This document shows positions 1-7,339 of a stretch of 7,611 nt of DNA, in pieces. Source of the stretch: Deltaproteobacteria bacterium (GTDB lineage: Bacteria; UBA10199; DSSB01); assembly GCA_021414045.1 (NCBI GenBank), contig JAIOPF010000185.1, forward strand, positions 1 to 7,611. Direction: 5' to 3'. Under the pieces are notes generated by a model. The model saw only the letters and a program-made list of their open reading frames with translations. It made no database searches and had not been told where the DNA came from. The number at the start of each line of letters is the position of its first letter. The stretch's first letter is position 1. The position numbers and the translations under genes were made by a program.

Positions 1-596
1 TCGCGCATGCCCGGGGTGAAGTGCAATCCCGCCGTCGGAGCCGCCACCGCGCCGGGATTCCTGGCAAAGACGGTTTGGTAACGCAAGCGGTCTTCCGCTC
101 GAGGCGCCGCGCGTTCGATGTAGGGCGGGAGCGGCATTTCACCGAAATCCTCCAGCGCACATTTCTCGTCCTCCAAAGAAGCGAAGCGAACGCGGAAGTC
201 GTCATGTCGCAAGGAAACGAGCGTCACATTCACAGCGTGCGACGCTTCTCCTTCCCTCAAAAATAACGGGAGTCTTTCTCCCTCTTTCAATCCGCGAGCC
301 GGAGACAAGAAAACCGACCACTCGAGAGGAGCCTTGCGTCGCAGCAAAAAAATCTCGACTTTGCCACCCGTCGACTTGCGGGCATAGAGCCGGCAGGACA
401 GAACCGAGGTGTCGTTGGCGATCACCAGGTCTCCGCGCGAGAGCGATTCGGGCAAATCCCGAAAATGGGAATGCCGAATCGCCCCGTCTCTCCGGGATAA
501 AACCATCATTCGAGAAGCGCCACGCTCGGGCAGCGGCTCCTGCGCCACCAAGGCCTCGGGAAAGGCGTAATCATAGTCTTTGAGCTGCTCATTCAT
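1..596 (-). CDS. queA: QueA, S-adenosylmethionine:tRNA ribosyltransferase-isomerase (N-terminal part, cut by window edge)
   Basis: QueA transfers and isomerises the ribosyl moiety of S-adenosylmethionine onto preQ1 at the wobble base of GUN-anticodon tRNAs, giving epoxyqueuosine; it is cytoplasmic. Reading leftward from the ATG at 596 gives 198 uninterrupted codons, a little over half of the usual length of about 340-350, and then the window ends. Recognisable family features are the start MNEQLKDYDYAFPEALVAQEP, PERGASRM at residues 23-30, GGKVEIFLLR at 77-86, GEMPLPPYIERA at 152-163, and near the edge YQTVFARNPGAVAAPTAG followed by LHF (173-193), which is the most diagnostic block. The segment NDTSVLSCRL (61-70) departs from the usual N(N/D)TRVIPARL. 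An in-frame ATG at 611 would add five residues (MKVCR); I chose 596 because it fits the family's N-terminus and has a weak AAGG eight bases upstream. The gene is divergent from the RND gene. Family identity is very secure from motif recall; only the start is uncertain. Confidence 0.96.
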   Translation of the reverse strand, partial: MNEQLKDYDYAFPEALVAQEPLPERGASRMMVLSRRDGAIRHSHFRDLPESLSRGDLVIANDTSVLSCRLYARKSTGGKVEIFLLRRKAPLEWSVFLSPARGLKEGERLPLFLREGEASHAVNVTLVSLRHDDFRVRFASLEDEKCALEDFGEMPLPPYIERAAPRAEDRLRYQTVFARNPGAVAAPTAGLHFTPGMR

Positions 597-658
597 GCGG
601 CAAACCTTCATGGGCCCTGCTTGACTTTAGTACCCCCTCAGCTTAACTGCCAGGGTCT
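597..658. promoter_or_regulatory. Divergent promoter region between queA and the RND transporter gene
   Basis: These 62 bases separate two divergent genes, so both 5' signals should lie here. Rightward, TTGACT (621-626) is a good -35 and TTAACT (643-648) a poor -10 with a 16-base spacer; transcription would then begin only a few bases before the ATG at 659, giving an almost leaderless message. Leftward, on the minus strand, CTGGCA (648-653) and TAAAGT (624-629) with an 18-base spacer form a weak pair ahead of queA. The two candidates overlap, so the promoters would compete. The existence of promoters is inferred from gene orientation; the exact boxes are weak matches read by eye. Confidence 0.35.
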
Positions 659-3403
659 ATGCTACAGCGCCTGCTGCGACGATACGCCCGTTGGCTGTAC
701 CACAATCCTTGGTGGGTGGTCACTTTCGCCCTCGTCGTGACAGCTTTCAGCCTCTTTATTTCCATCAAATACTTGAAGACTCAGACGGGGATCCTCGATC
801 TTTATTCCGACACCTCCCCCGTCAACCAGCGCTTCCTGACCTACACCAAAAAATTCGGCGCCGTCGAGTCCTTGATCCTGGTCTTCGAAGGGGAAAACCA
901 GGAAGCCCGCCAGCACGCCATGGACGCCTTGGCAACCCGACTGAAACCGGATCCCCATCATTATATTAGGGACATCTTCTACAAGGTGGACCTCGGACTT
1001 TTCAAGCAACACGCCTTTCAATTTCTATCGGAAGGACAAGCCAAAGACTTGCTGAAACAAGTCCAACAGCCGGACGGCGGCGTCCGGGCCCTATTCGAAG
1101 CCTCGAGCTGGACCGAATTCCTCGGCTTTCTGAACGAATCTTTGGAAAAAGGCATCAAACAGGGCGCCGCGCCCTCGGCCAATGCCGCCCAAGATTTTCG
1201 GAAACTCCTTCAACCCCTCTTCTTATTCCGTGATTTCTTGGACGGAAAGGAATTGAGCGGGGCGGACATCACCAGTCGATTGGAAGAAAGTCCGGAGGAG
1301 AGAAGCAGCGTCGATAGCGAGGGTTATCTAAGGACCGACGACAAGAAGATGCACATCATGTTCATCCGTCCCGCCGATGCCAAGCAGGATTACAAGGTCG
1401 ACGAGAAATTGATCGAATGGACACGCTTGGAGATCGATTCGATCGAAAAGCAATTTCCCGACGTGAAGATCGGCGTCACCGGCGGACCAGCGCTGAACAA
1501 CGACCAGTTCAAAATCAGTCAAAAAGACATGACCTTGGCCAGCGTCTTCGCCTACGCTTCCACGGCCATCCTCTTCATCTTGGCCTTCCGATCTTTCGCT
1601 CGACCCTTTCTGGGCCTATTGAACCTAAATTTGACCCTCACCTGGGTCTTCGGTTTCACCACTCTCGCCATCGGGCACTTGAACCTCTTTTCCCTGACCT
1701 TCGTCGTCATCTTGGTTGGCCAAGGGACTTACTACGGAGTCCACGTCGTCGCGCGCTATGAAGAGGAACTGCATCGCGGCCGCAGCCTGATGTCGGCGCT
1801 AGAAGAAACCATGGCGAACATCTTCGGCAACGTCACGACTTCAGCAATGACCACCGCTTCCGCCTTTTACGCGACGACATTGGTCGGCATGAAGGGATTC
1901 TCCGAATTGGGCTGGATCGCCGGAACCGGCGTCTTGCTCTCCGCGATGAGCATGCTATTCGTACTGCCGGCTTTTTTGGTCCTTTACGACCGTCGCCGCT
2001 CGCCGGAAGCCCTGAAGGGTAAGTCCGAGATCGAAAACCCTCCATTGAAGCCCTGGATGCTGAATTTGAGGAACTTCATCCAACACCGCTGTTTATGGAT
2101 CGCCGTGGGAGTCACTATGGTGGGCCTCTGGGGAGCCTACATGTATTACAGCCCCCAACACGGGATCACCTTCGACAATAACCTGCTCAATCTCCAGGCT
2201 AAGAACACCGAAGCCGTCGACTACGAGAAAAAACTGATCGACACCTCGCTCTCGCCCCGAGCGGGCATCTTCATGACTTCTTCCTTGCAAGAGGCCAAGA
2301 AATTCGCCGATGCCGCCAGGTTGCAGGCCACGGTGCAAAGGGTGGAGTGGTTGGGCGATGCCTTTCCGGAAGGAGACATCGAAGCCGAGACATCCAAGAC
2401 ATTGAAGGACGCGATCCTCGCCCTTCCCGAGACCAACCTCGAAACGCCTGCCGTCCCCCAATTGCGCGAGCAATTGGATAGGTTGAAGCGAAACCTCGAA
2501 GAGGTCGAGAACAAGGCCCTGAATTACGGCCAGGGGGACAAGATTCTCGCTACCTCCGAAGAAGGCATTCAAACGATAGCCGAACTGCTGAAAAAAATCC
2601 CCGAATCCGCTCTTGAGGACTCCGGATTGGCCCCGCGAATCCATGCCTTCCAAGATCTTTTCTTCTCCGCTGTGCGGGGCATGCTGCGCACCGCGGCTTC
2701 CGCCCCCCAGCTCACCCTCGATCAAGTTCCCCGCGAGATCCGTGACCGCTTCGTGGCGCCCGACGGGACCTACGCCGTCTATGCCTTCCCCAAGGTCAAT
2801 ATCTGGGAACGCAAACCCCTGGAAAATTTCGTCGCGGACCTCAGAACGGTCAGCCCCGAAGTCACCGGGCCCCCCGTGATGTTCTTGGAAATCATCGACC
2901 TGGTGCAAAAGGATTATTTCCATGCCGGATTTTTCTCGGCGATCGCGATTGTCCTGATCTTTTTGATCGACTTTCGCTCCCTGCGCTACACCCTGCTCGC
3001 CTCGGTGCCTCTGGTCGTGGGCGTCTTCGCCCTGTTCGGCTTCATGTCCTGGCTGAAACTATCCTTCAATACGGCCAATATGATCGCCCTGCCCATGATC
3101 CTCGGCATCGGCGCGGACAATGGCGTGCATATCATCCATCGCTTCCGCGAGGAGGGATCGCGGAGCATCGACTTCATGTTCAAGTCGACGGGGAAGGCCC
3201 TGTTCATCACCTTCCTCGATGCCATCACCTCCTTCGTGGGCTTGGCCTTCGCCAATCACATGGGGCTGGCGATGCTCGGAAAAGTCGTGATCCTCGGCTT
3301 GACCACTTGCACCATCGCCGGGACGCTTTTCTTGCCTTCGGTCATGGCCCTCTATGCCAAGAGAAAGCCGACGGGGACCCTCGCGACGGCCAAGGCCAGT
3401 TAA
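659..3403 (+). CDS. RND superfamily MMPL/HpnN-like membrane transporter
   Basis: A 914-residue inner-membrane protein with the duplicated RND architecture. TM1 lies at about 18-37, followed by periplasmic loop 1 (about 40-290), TM2-TM6 (about 292-443), TM7 (about 479-497), periplasmic loop 2 (about 498-754) and TM8-TM12 (about 755-900). The halves carry paired TM4/TM10 signatures: GQGTYYGVH (354-362) followed by RYEEE (366-370), and GIGADNGVH (816-824) followed by RFREEG (828-833). Family members use proton motive force to move lipids and other hydrophobic molecules; HpnN moves hopanoids to the outer membrane. The early segments (LDLYS near 46, LVFEGEN near 74) and overall length resemble HpnN more than tripartite drug pumps, but no hopanoid genes are seen, so the substrate is unknown. 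The TM10 Asp (D820) is present while the matching TM4 position is Tyr358. Loop 2 holds a charged, probably coiled-coil stretch (about 601-655). The start is bounded by an in-frame TAA at 644; AGGG lies only three bases before ATG. The gene ends with tandem stops TAA TGA. Confidence 0.9.
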   Translation: MLQRLLRRYARWLYHNPWWVVTFALVVTAFSLFISIKYLKTQTGILDLYSDTSPVNQRFLTYTKKFGAVESLILVFEGENQEARQHAMDALATRLKPDPHHYIRDIFYKVDLGLFKQHAFQFLSEGQAKDLLKQVQQPDGGVRALFEASSWTEFLGFLNESLEKGIKQGAAPSANAAQDFRKLLQPLFLFRDFLDGKELSGADITSRLEESPEERSSVDSEGYLRTDDKKMHIMFIRPADAKQDYKVDEKLIEWTRLEIDSIEKQFPDVKIGVTGGPALNNDQFKISQKDMTLASVFAYASTAILFILAFRSFARPFLGLLNLNLTLTWVFGFTTLAIGHLNLFSLTFVVILVGQGTYYGVHVVARYEEELHRGRSLMSALEETMANIFGNVTTSAMTTASAFYATTLVGMKGFSELGWIAGTGVLLSAMSMLFVLPAFLVLYDRRRSPEALKGKSEIENPPLKPWMLNLRNFIQHRCLWIAVGVTMVGLWGAYMYYSPQHGITFDNNLLNLQAKNTEAVDYEKKLIDTSLSPRAGIFMTSSLQEAKKFADAARLQATVQRVEWLGDAFPEGDIEAETSKTLKDAILALPETNLETPAVPQLREQLDRLKRNLEEVENKALNYGQGDKILATSEEGIQTIAELLKKIPESALEDSGLAPRIHAFQDLFFSAVRGMLRTAASAPQLTLDQVPREIRDRFVAPDGTYAVYAFPKVNIWERKPLENFVADLRTVSPEVTGPPVMFLEIIDLVQKDYFHAGFFSAIAIVLIFLIDFRSLRYTLLASVPLVVGVFALFGFMSWLKLSFNTANMIALPMILGIGADNGVHIIHRFREEGSRSIDFMFKSTGKALFITFLDAITSFVGLAFANHMGLAMLGKVVILGLTTCTIAGTLFLPSVMALYAKRKPTGTLATAKAS

Positions 3404-3457
3404 TGATGGACACTTCCCTCGAATCGCTTCATATTTCTTCCATTCGGTAAATTTTTC

Positions 3458-3463
3458 GGGAGG
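3458..3463 (+). promoter_or_regulatory. Strong Shine-Dalgarno site for the DoxX gene
   Basis: GGGAGG lies five bases before the ATG at 3469. It fixes that start codon and is the only strong ribosome binding site seen ahead of any gene in the window. Confidence 0.8.
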
Positions 3464-3468
3464 TAGGT

Positions 3469-3879
3469 ATGTCTGTTCGCAGTCGTCTAGAAACCCTCGC
3501 TCTCACCATTCTTCGCGTTTCCACCGGCGTCATCATGGCCGCCCATGGCTGGCAGAAATTCAGCAGTCTTGACGCGACCATCCAACAATTCGCCTCGATG
3601 GGCATCCCCAAGCCCGCCGTTTATCTCGCCATCGCCGGAGAACTGGGCGGAGGGCTGGGCCTGATCGTCGGATTGCTCACGCCGATCGCGGCCTTCGGCA
3701 TCTTCTGCACCATGGCGGTGGCCATCCTGCATGTGCACCTGAAAAACGGTCTCTTCGCCAAGGACGGCGGTTTCGAATACCCCTTGGCCTTGATCACCAT
3801 CGCCTTTTATTTCATGATGCGCGGAGCCGGCCCCATCAGCCTCGATGCGCTGTTCTGCCGCAAAAAATCCGACGCATAG
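3469..3879 (+). CDS. DoxX family small membrane protein
   Basis: A 136-residue, four-helix inner-membrane protein typical of the DoxX family. Helices lie at about 9-27, 49-69, 71-90 and 102-119. Diagnostic features are HGWQKF (26-31) at the end of helix 1, AGELGGGLGLIVGLL (56-70) with Glu58 inside helix 2, and GGFEYPLALI (100-109) leading into helix 4, followed by a short GPISLD tail. Family members are variously linked to quinone or thiosulfate oxidation and, in mycobacteria, to a membrane-associated oxidoreductase complex with superoxide dismutase; most have no proven activity, so no specific reaction is claimed. The start is fixed by a strong GGGAGG site. The gene lies 65 bases after the RND gene and 54 before aceE on the same strand, which allows cotranscription. 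Length and motifs look intact. Family assignment is firm; function is open. Confidence 0.92.
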   Translation: MSVRSRLETLALTILRVSTGVIMAAHGWQKFSSLDATIQQFASMGIPKPAVYLAIAGELGGGLGLIVGLLTPIAAFGIFCTMAVAILHVHLKNGLFAKDGGFEYPLALITIAFYFMMRGAGPISLDALFCRKKSDA

Positions 3880-3919
3880 CGTCCTAACATCCGATTTCCC
3901 GGCTCGGCTCAATTCGTGT

Positions 3920-3925
3920 TAGACT
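3920..3925 (+). promoter_or_regulatory. Possible -10 element just upstream of aceE
   Basis: TAGACT matches the TATAAT consensus at four of six positions and ends eight bases before the preferred aceE ATG at 3934. No good -35 is present at the right distance (TTCCCG lies near 3896). If real, aceE would have its own nearly leaderless transcript, which would agree with the absence of a Shine-Dalgarno site. It could equally be chance sequence in a doxX-aceE cotranscript. Confidence 0.2.
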
Positions 3926-3933
3926 GGTTTCCG

Positions 3934-6603
3934 ATGAACAAGCCGCCGGATTCCCATGATACCGATCCCCAAGAAACCGAGGATTGGCTGCAATCCCTCG
4001 ACTCGGTCTTGCAGAGCCAAGGCAAGGAGCGGGTTCGCTTTCTCTTGGGCAAGTTACTGGAGTATTCAGCTCGGCAAGGAGCGGCCTTTCCGCCCATTCT
4101 CAATACGCCCTACGTCAACACCATCCCCGTCTCCGCTCAGCCCCCTTATCCCGGGGACGGGGCCCTCGAATGGCGCATTCGCAGCCTGGTGCGCTGGAAC
4201 GCCATGGCCATGGTGGTGCGCGCCAATAAAAAATCTCCCGGCATCGGCGGCCACATCTCGACCTTCGCCTCGGCGGCGACGCTCTACGAGGTCGCCTTCA
4301 ATCATTTTCTGCGCGGCAAGGACGGCGGCGTCTCCGGCGATCAGGTCTATATCCAAGGACACGCCTCGCCGGGGATTTATGCGCGGGCTTTCCTCGAAGG
4401 GCGCCTGAATCTCGTCCAACTGGAAAATTTCCGACGCGAGCTCGAAAAGGGAGGCGGATTGTCCTCCTATCCTCACCCTTGGCTGATGCCGGATTTTTGG
4501 GAATTCCCCACGGTCTCCATGGGATTGGCGCCCATCTCCGCCATCTACCAAGCCCGCTTCAACCGCTATCTCCAAGCGCGCGGCATCCTCGACACCTCCG
4601 GCTCCCGCGTCTGGGCCTTTTTGGGCGACGGCGAGACCGACGAGCCCGAGTCGCTGGGTTCGCTCTCCATCGCCGCGCGCGAACATCTCGACAACCTGAC
4701 CTTCGTCGTGAATTGCAACCTGCAGCGGCTCGACGGACCGGTGCGCGGCAACGGAAAGATCATCCAAGAATTGGAAGCCGTGTTTCGCGGCGCGGGCTGG
4801 AACGTGATCAAGGTGATATGGGGAACCGATTGGGATGCCTTGCTGGCCAAAGACAACGAAGGACTGCTCGTCCACCGCATGGGAGAAGCCGTCGATGGGC
4901 AGTATCAAAAATATTCGGTCGAGTCGGGCGACTACACGCGAAGGGATTTCTTCGGCGTTTCTCCGGAATTGCTGAAGATGGTCGAGCACCTGAGCGACGA
5001 GGAAATCCGCAAACTGCGTCGCGGAGGCCACGACCCCGAAAAAGTCTTCGCGGCCTATCACGCCGCGGTGAATCACCAGGGCCGTCCCACGGTCATCTTG
5101 GCCAAGACCATCAAGGGTTACGGCCTGGGCGAAGCCGGGGAAGGCCGAAACATCACGCATCAACAGAAGAAACTCAACGAGCAAGAATTGAAGGTCTTCC
5201 GCGACCGCTTCGAGATTCCCATTCCGGACTCGAAGCTGGGCGACGTCCCCTTCTATCGCCCCGATCCAAAAAGTCCCGAGATGCAATACTTGATGGAAAG
5301 ACGCGCGGCCCTCGGCGGGCCCTTGCCCCTGCGCCGCGTCCGGAAAAAGGCCCTGGAGATTCCTCCCCTGGAGCATTTTCAGGAATTTTTCGAGGGCACG
5401 GCGGAACGCGCGGTCTCGACGACCATGGTCTTCGGCCGCCTGTTGAATTTACTGCTGCGCGACAAGAAGATCGGGCACCGCGTCGTTCCCATCATTCCCG
5501 ACGAAGCTCGAACCTTCGGACTGGACCCCCTCTTCCGCCAGGTGGGAATTTATTCCTCCCTAGGCCAGCTCTACGAGCCGGTCGACAAGAACATGCTGCT
5601 TTATTACCACGAGTCCAAGGAGGGACAGGTCCTGGAAGAAGGCATCACCGAAGCCGGGGCGACGGCGTCCTTCACCGCGGCGGGCGTGTCCTACGCGGTG
5701 CACGGCGAACCGATGATCCCCATCTACTTGTTCTATTCGATGTTCGGATTCCAACGCACCGGGGATCAGTTCTGGGCCTTTGGCGACATCCGCGGCCGCG
5801 GATTTTTATGCGGCGCGACGGAAGGCCGCACGACGCTAGCCGGCGAGGGATTGCAGCATCAAGACGGCCACAGCCACCTCCTCGCCAGCACGGTCCCGAA
5901 TATTCGGGCCTACCATCCGGCCTTCGCCTACGAAATCGCCGTCATCGTCCAAGACGGCCTACGGAGGATGTTCGTCGACCAGGAAGATTGCTTTTACTAC
6001 CTCACGCTGCAAAACGAAAATTACCCCATGCCGGCCATGCCCGAGGGAACGGCCGAAGGCATCCTCAAGGGCCTCTATCCTTTGAAACGTACGGCCCAGT
6101 CCAAGGACCGGCACGTCCACTTGTTCGGAAGCTCGTCCATCCTGCGCGAGGCACTGCGGGCCCAGGAAATGCTCGAGGAACGTTACGACGTCTCCGCCGA
6201 CGTTTGGAGCGCGACGAGCTACCAACAGCTGAGACGGGAAGCCTTGCGCGTCGAGCGCTGGAACCGACTGCATCCCGAGGCGACAGCGAAAATTCCGTAT
6301 CTCCGCGCCTTGCTTGCCGAAGAAAAAGGCCCCTTCATCGCCGCGGGCGACTCGATCAAAACGGTCTCGGACCAAATAGCGCCTTGGGTGCCGGGGGGAT
6401 TGGTCAGCCTCGGAACCGACGGCTACGGGCGCAGCGAATCGCGGGAAGGATTGCGGCGCTTCTTCGAGGTCGACGCGGAGAACATCGTCATCGCGGCGCT
6501 GGCGGCGCTGGCGCGGGACGGCAAGATCGAAAAAAGAATCGTCGCTCAAGCCATTCGGGATTTGGGAATCGATCCGGAGCGCGGGAACCCGCTGGATCTA
6601 TAG
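3934..6603 (+). CDS. aceE: Pyruvate dehydrogenase E1 component, homodimeric type (AceE)
   Basis: The thiamine-diphosphate-dependent E1 of the pyruvate dehydrogenase complex decarboxylates pyruvate and reductively acetylates the lipoyl group of E2; cytoplasmic. From ATG 3934 it has 889 residues, against 887 in E. coli, and matches that enzyme end to end by recall. The N-terminus (DTDPQETEDWL, 9-19) corresponds to the E2-binding segment. The cofactor motif is GDGETDEPES (231-240) to NCNLQ (260-264), giving Mg2+ ligands Asp232, Asn262 and Gln264. Glu573 in EEGITEAGA is the expected thiamine-activating glutamate. Active-site histidines are seen as His107 (GGHIS), His143 (QGHASPG), His409 (NITHQ) and His642 (GLQHQDGHSH). 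The C-terminal region ends FFEVDAENIVIAAL and NPLDL, as expected. An in-frame GTG at 3916 would add MLDWFP; I prefer ATG because its length and offset fit E. coli better. Neither start has a clear Shine-Dalgarno. It follows doxX and converges on a TPR gene; no aceF or lpdA is next to it. Confidence 0.97.
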   Translation: MNKPPDSHDTDPQETEDWLQSLDSVLQSQGKERVRFLLGKLLEYSARQGAAFPPILNTPYVNTIPVSAQPPYPGDGALEWRIRSLVRWNAMAMVVRANKKSPGIGGHISTFASAATLYEVAFNHFLRGKDGGVSGDQVYIQGHASPGIYARAFLEGRLNLVQLENFRRELEKGGGLSSYPHPWLMPDFWEFPTVSMGLAPISAIYQARFNRYLQARGILDTSGSRVWAFLGDGETDEPESLGSLSIAAREHLDNLTFVVNCNLQRLDGPVRGNGKIIQELEAVFRGAGWNVIKVIWGTDWDALLAKDNEGLLVHRMGEAVDGQYQKYSVESGDYTRRDFFGVSPELLKMVEHLSDEEIRKLRRGGHDPEKVFAAYHAAVNHQGRPTVILAKTIKGYGLGEAGEGRNITHQQKKLNEQELKVFRDRFEIPIPDSKLGDVPFYRPDPKSPEMQYLMERRAALGGPLPLRRVRKKALEIPPLEHFQEFFEGTAERAVSTTMVFGRLLNLLLRDKKIGHRVVPIIPDEARTFGLDPLFRQVGIYSSLGQLYEPVDKNMLLYYHESKEGQVLEEGITEAGATASFTAAGVSYAVHGEPMIPIYLFYSMFGFQRTGDQFWAFGDIRGRGFLCGATEGRTTLAGEGLQHQDGHSHLLASTVPNIRAYHPAFAYEIAVIVQDGLRRMFVDQEDCFYYLTLQNENYPMPAMPEGTAEGILKGLYPLKRTAQSKDRHVHLFGSSSILREALRAQEMLEERYDVSADVWSATSYQQLRREALRVERWNRLHPEATAKIPYLRALLAEEKGPFIAAGDSIKTVSDQIAPWVPGGLVSLGTDGYGRSESREGLRRFFEVDAENIVIAALAALARDGKIEKRIVAQAIRDLGIDPERGNPLDL

Positions 6604-6610
6604 CAAAAAA

Positions 6611-7282
6611 TCACATCGGAATCTTGATGTCGGTGGACTCTTCGGCGGGGAAAGCCTCGATCAATCGCTGGAAAAGCTCGACGTGCCTCTCTTCGTTCTT
6701 GCTGGCGGCGAAACGCCCGGCTTGGACGAGGTAGGATCGGCATTCTTCGACGCCGGCGCGCTTGCGGATCAGGGCTTCGACCAATTTGAGGTCGATATTG
6801 CTCGCGGAGAGCAGGCCTTCAAAATCGTCCTTCATCGCGTCGACCAAGCATTGCACCGCCTTGGTGCGTTCGCCCTTTTTCAGGTAGGCCAAGCCCATCG
6901 TGGCATTCGCCTGATGCAGGAAGGGCGGATCGTTTCGCGAGATCTCGAGGACTTTTTGGCAACGGCGGATGGCCGTGTCGAACTGGCCGAAAACGTCGAT
7001 GAGCAAACGGGCCGAAATGAGCTTGAGGGCCGGGTCTTCGGGAAGCAGCTTTTCGGCCTTCTCGTAGAACTTCCAGGCTTTGGGGAATTCCTTCTTGATT
7101 TTGTAGAGGACCCCGAGGGTCGAGTAAAAAAGCGCGGCCAAGACTTTGTCTTCTTGGGACTCGGCCTCGGTCAGACCGGCGTGCAACTCCGTCTCGGCCG
7201 CATCGAGATTTTTCGCGGCCATCAAATCGAAGGCTTTATAGAGACGCTCGCTTTTTACTTTTTCATGCACGCTTGTGACCAT
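6611..7282 (-). CDS. Tetratricopeptide-repeat (TPR) protein of unknown specific role
   Basis: A 223-residue, all-helical protein with no signal peptide or membrane segment, so probably cytoplasmic. Helix pairs of TPR type are visible at about 11-41, 47-80, 83-116 and 122-152. The best unit contains LGVLYKIKKEFPKAWKFYEK (56-75), with the G-Y spacing and the Pro-Ala turn typical of TPRs, followed by AEKLLPEDP; another contains MGLAYLKKGERTKAV (129-143). The C-terminal part (about 160-212) is also helical but matches the repeat poorly. TPR proteins are protein-interaction scaffolds; nothing here names a partner. Its stop is seven bases from the aceE stop (convergent), and it lies 57 bases downstream of the right-edge gene on the same strand. 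The start at 7282 has no good Shine-Dalgarno; the next in-frame Met is residue 21, which would remove part of the first repeat, so the longer form is preferred. The fold is confident; function is unknown. Confidence 0.85.
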   Translation of the reverse strand: MVTSVHEKVKSERLYKAFDLMAAKNLDAAETELHAGLTEAESQEDKVLAALFYSTLGVLYKIKKEFPKAWKFYEKAEKLLPEDPALKLISARLLIDVFGQFDTAIRRCQKVLEISRNDPPFLHQANATMGLAYLKKGERTKAVQCLVDAMKDDFEGLLSASNIDLKLVEALIRKRAGVEECRSYLVQAGRFAASKNEERHVELFQRLIEAFPAEESTDIKIPM

Positions 7283-7315
7283 GGTGTTCGTTTCTAACTA
7301 GCAGAGTTCGTCCAG

Positions 7316-7332
7316 AAAAACATCCAAATGTT
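7316..7332 (-). terminator. Weak hairpin with U-tract after the right-edge gene
   Basis: On the minus strand, eight bases past the stop codon ending at 7340, AACAT-TTGG-ATGTT forms a perfect five-pair stem with a four-base loop and runs into TTT. The position suits an intrinsic terminator. The stem is short and AT-rich, so termination would be weak and could let transcription continue into the TPR gene. Confidence 0.3.
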
Positions 7333-7339
7333 GGCACCG

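Noticed and set aside
21..266. An 81-codon plus-strand open frame at the left edge
   Set aside because: It lies opposite the QueA coding frame, which carries family motifs; its own translation is Arg-rich and motif-free.
2093..2923. A 276-codon open frame antisense to the RND gene
   Set aside because: It is antisense to a well-supported coding region and has no recognisable domain.
3404..3468. Possible terminator after the RND gene (CGAAT at 3420-3424 pairing with ATTCG at 3442-3446, T-run at 3452-3456)
   Set aside because: Only five pairs with a 17-base loop, and the T-run starts six bases after the stem; not credible as an intrinsic terminator.
3880..3933. Possible terminator or operator between doxX and aceE (CCGATTTCCCGG and CCGGCTCGG)
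   Set aside because: Stems of only three to four pairs and no T-run; no PdhR-like palindrome is visible either.
4066..5376. A 436-codon open frame antisense to aceE
   Set aside because: It mirrors the aceE frame; composition and lack of any family motif mark it as a shadow.
4479..6734. A 751-codon open frame on the plus strand overlapping aceE in another frame
   Set aside because: Its translation is extremely rich in Arg, Pro, Gly and His with no domain pattern, as expected for an off-frame reading of GC-rich coding DNA; aceE in the true frame is unmistakable.
6683..7297. A 204-codon plus-strand open frame opposite the TPR gene
   Set aside because: The minus strand gives clear TPR repeats; the plus-strand reading is repetitive (many GQ and LG pairs) and is the complement of those repeats.
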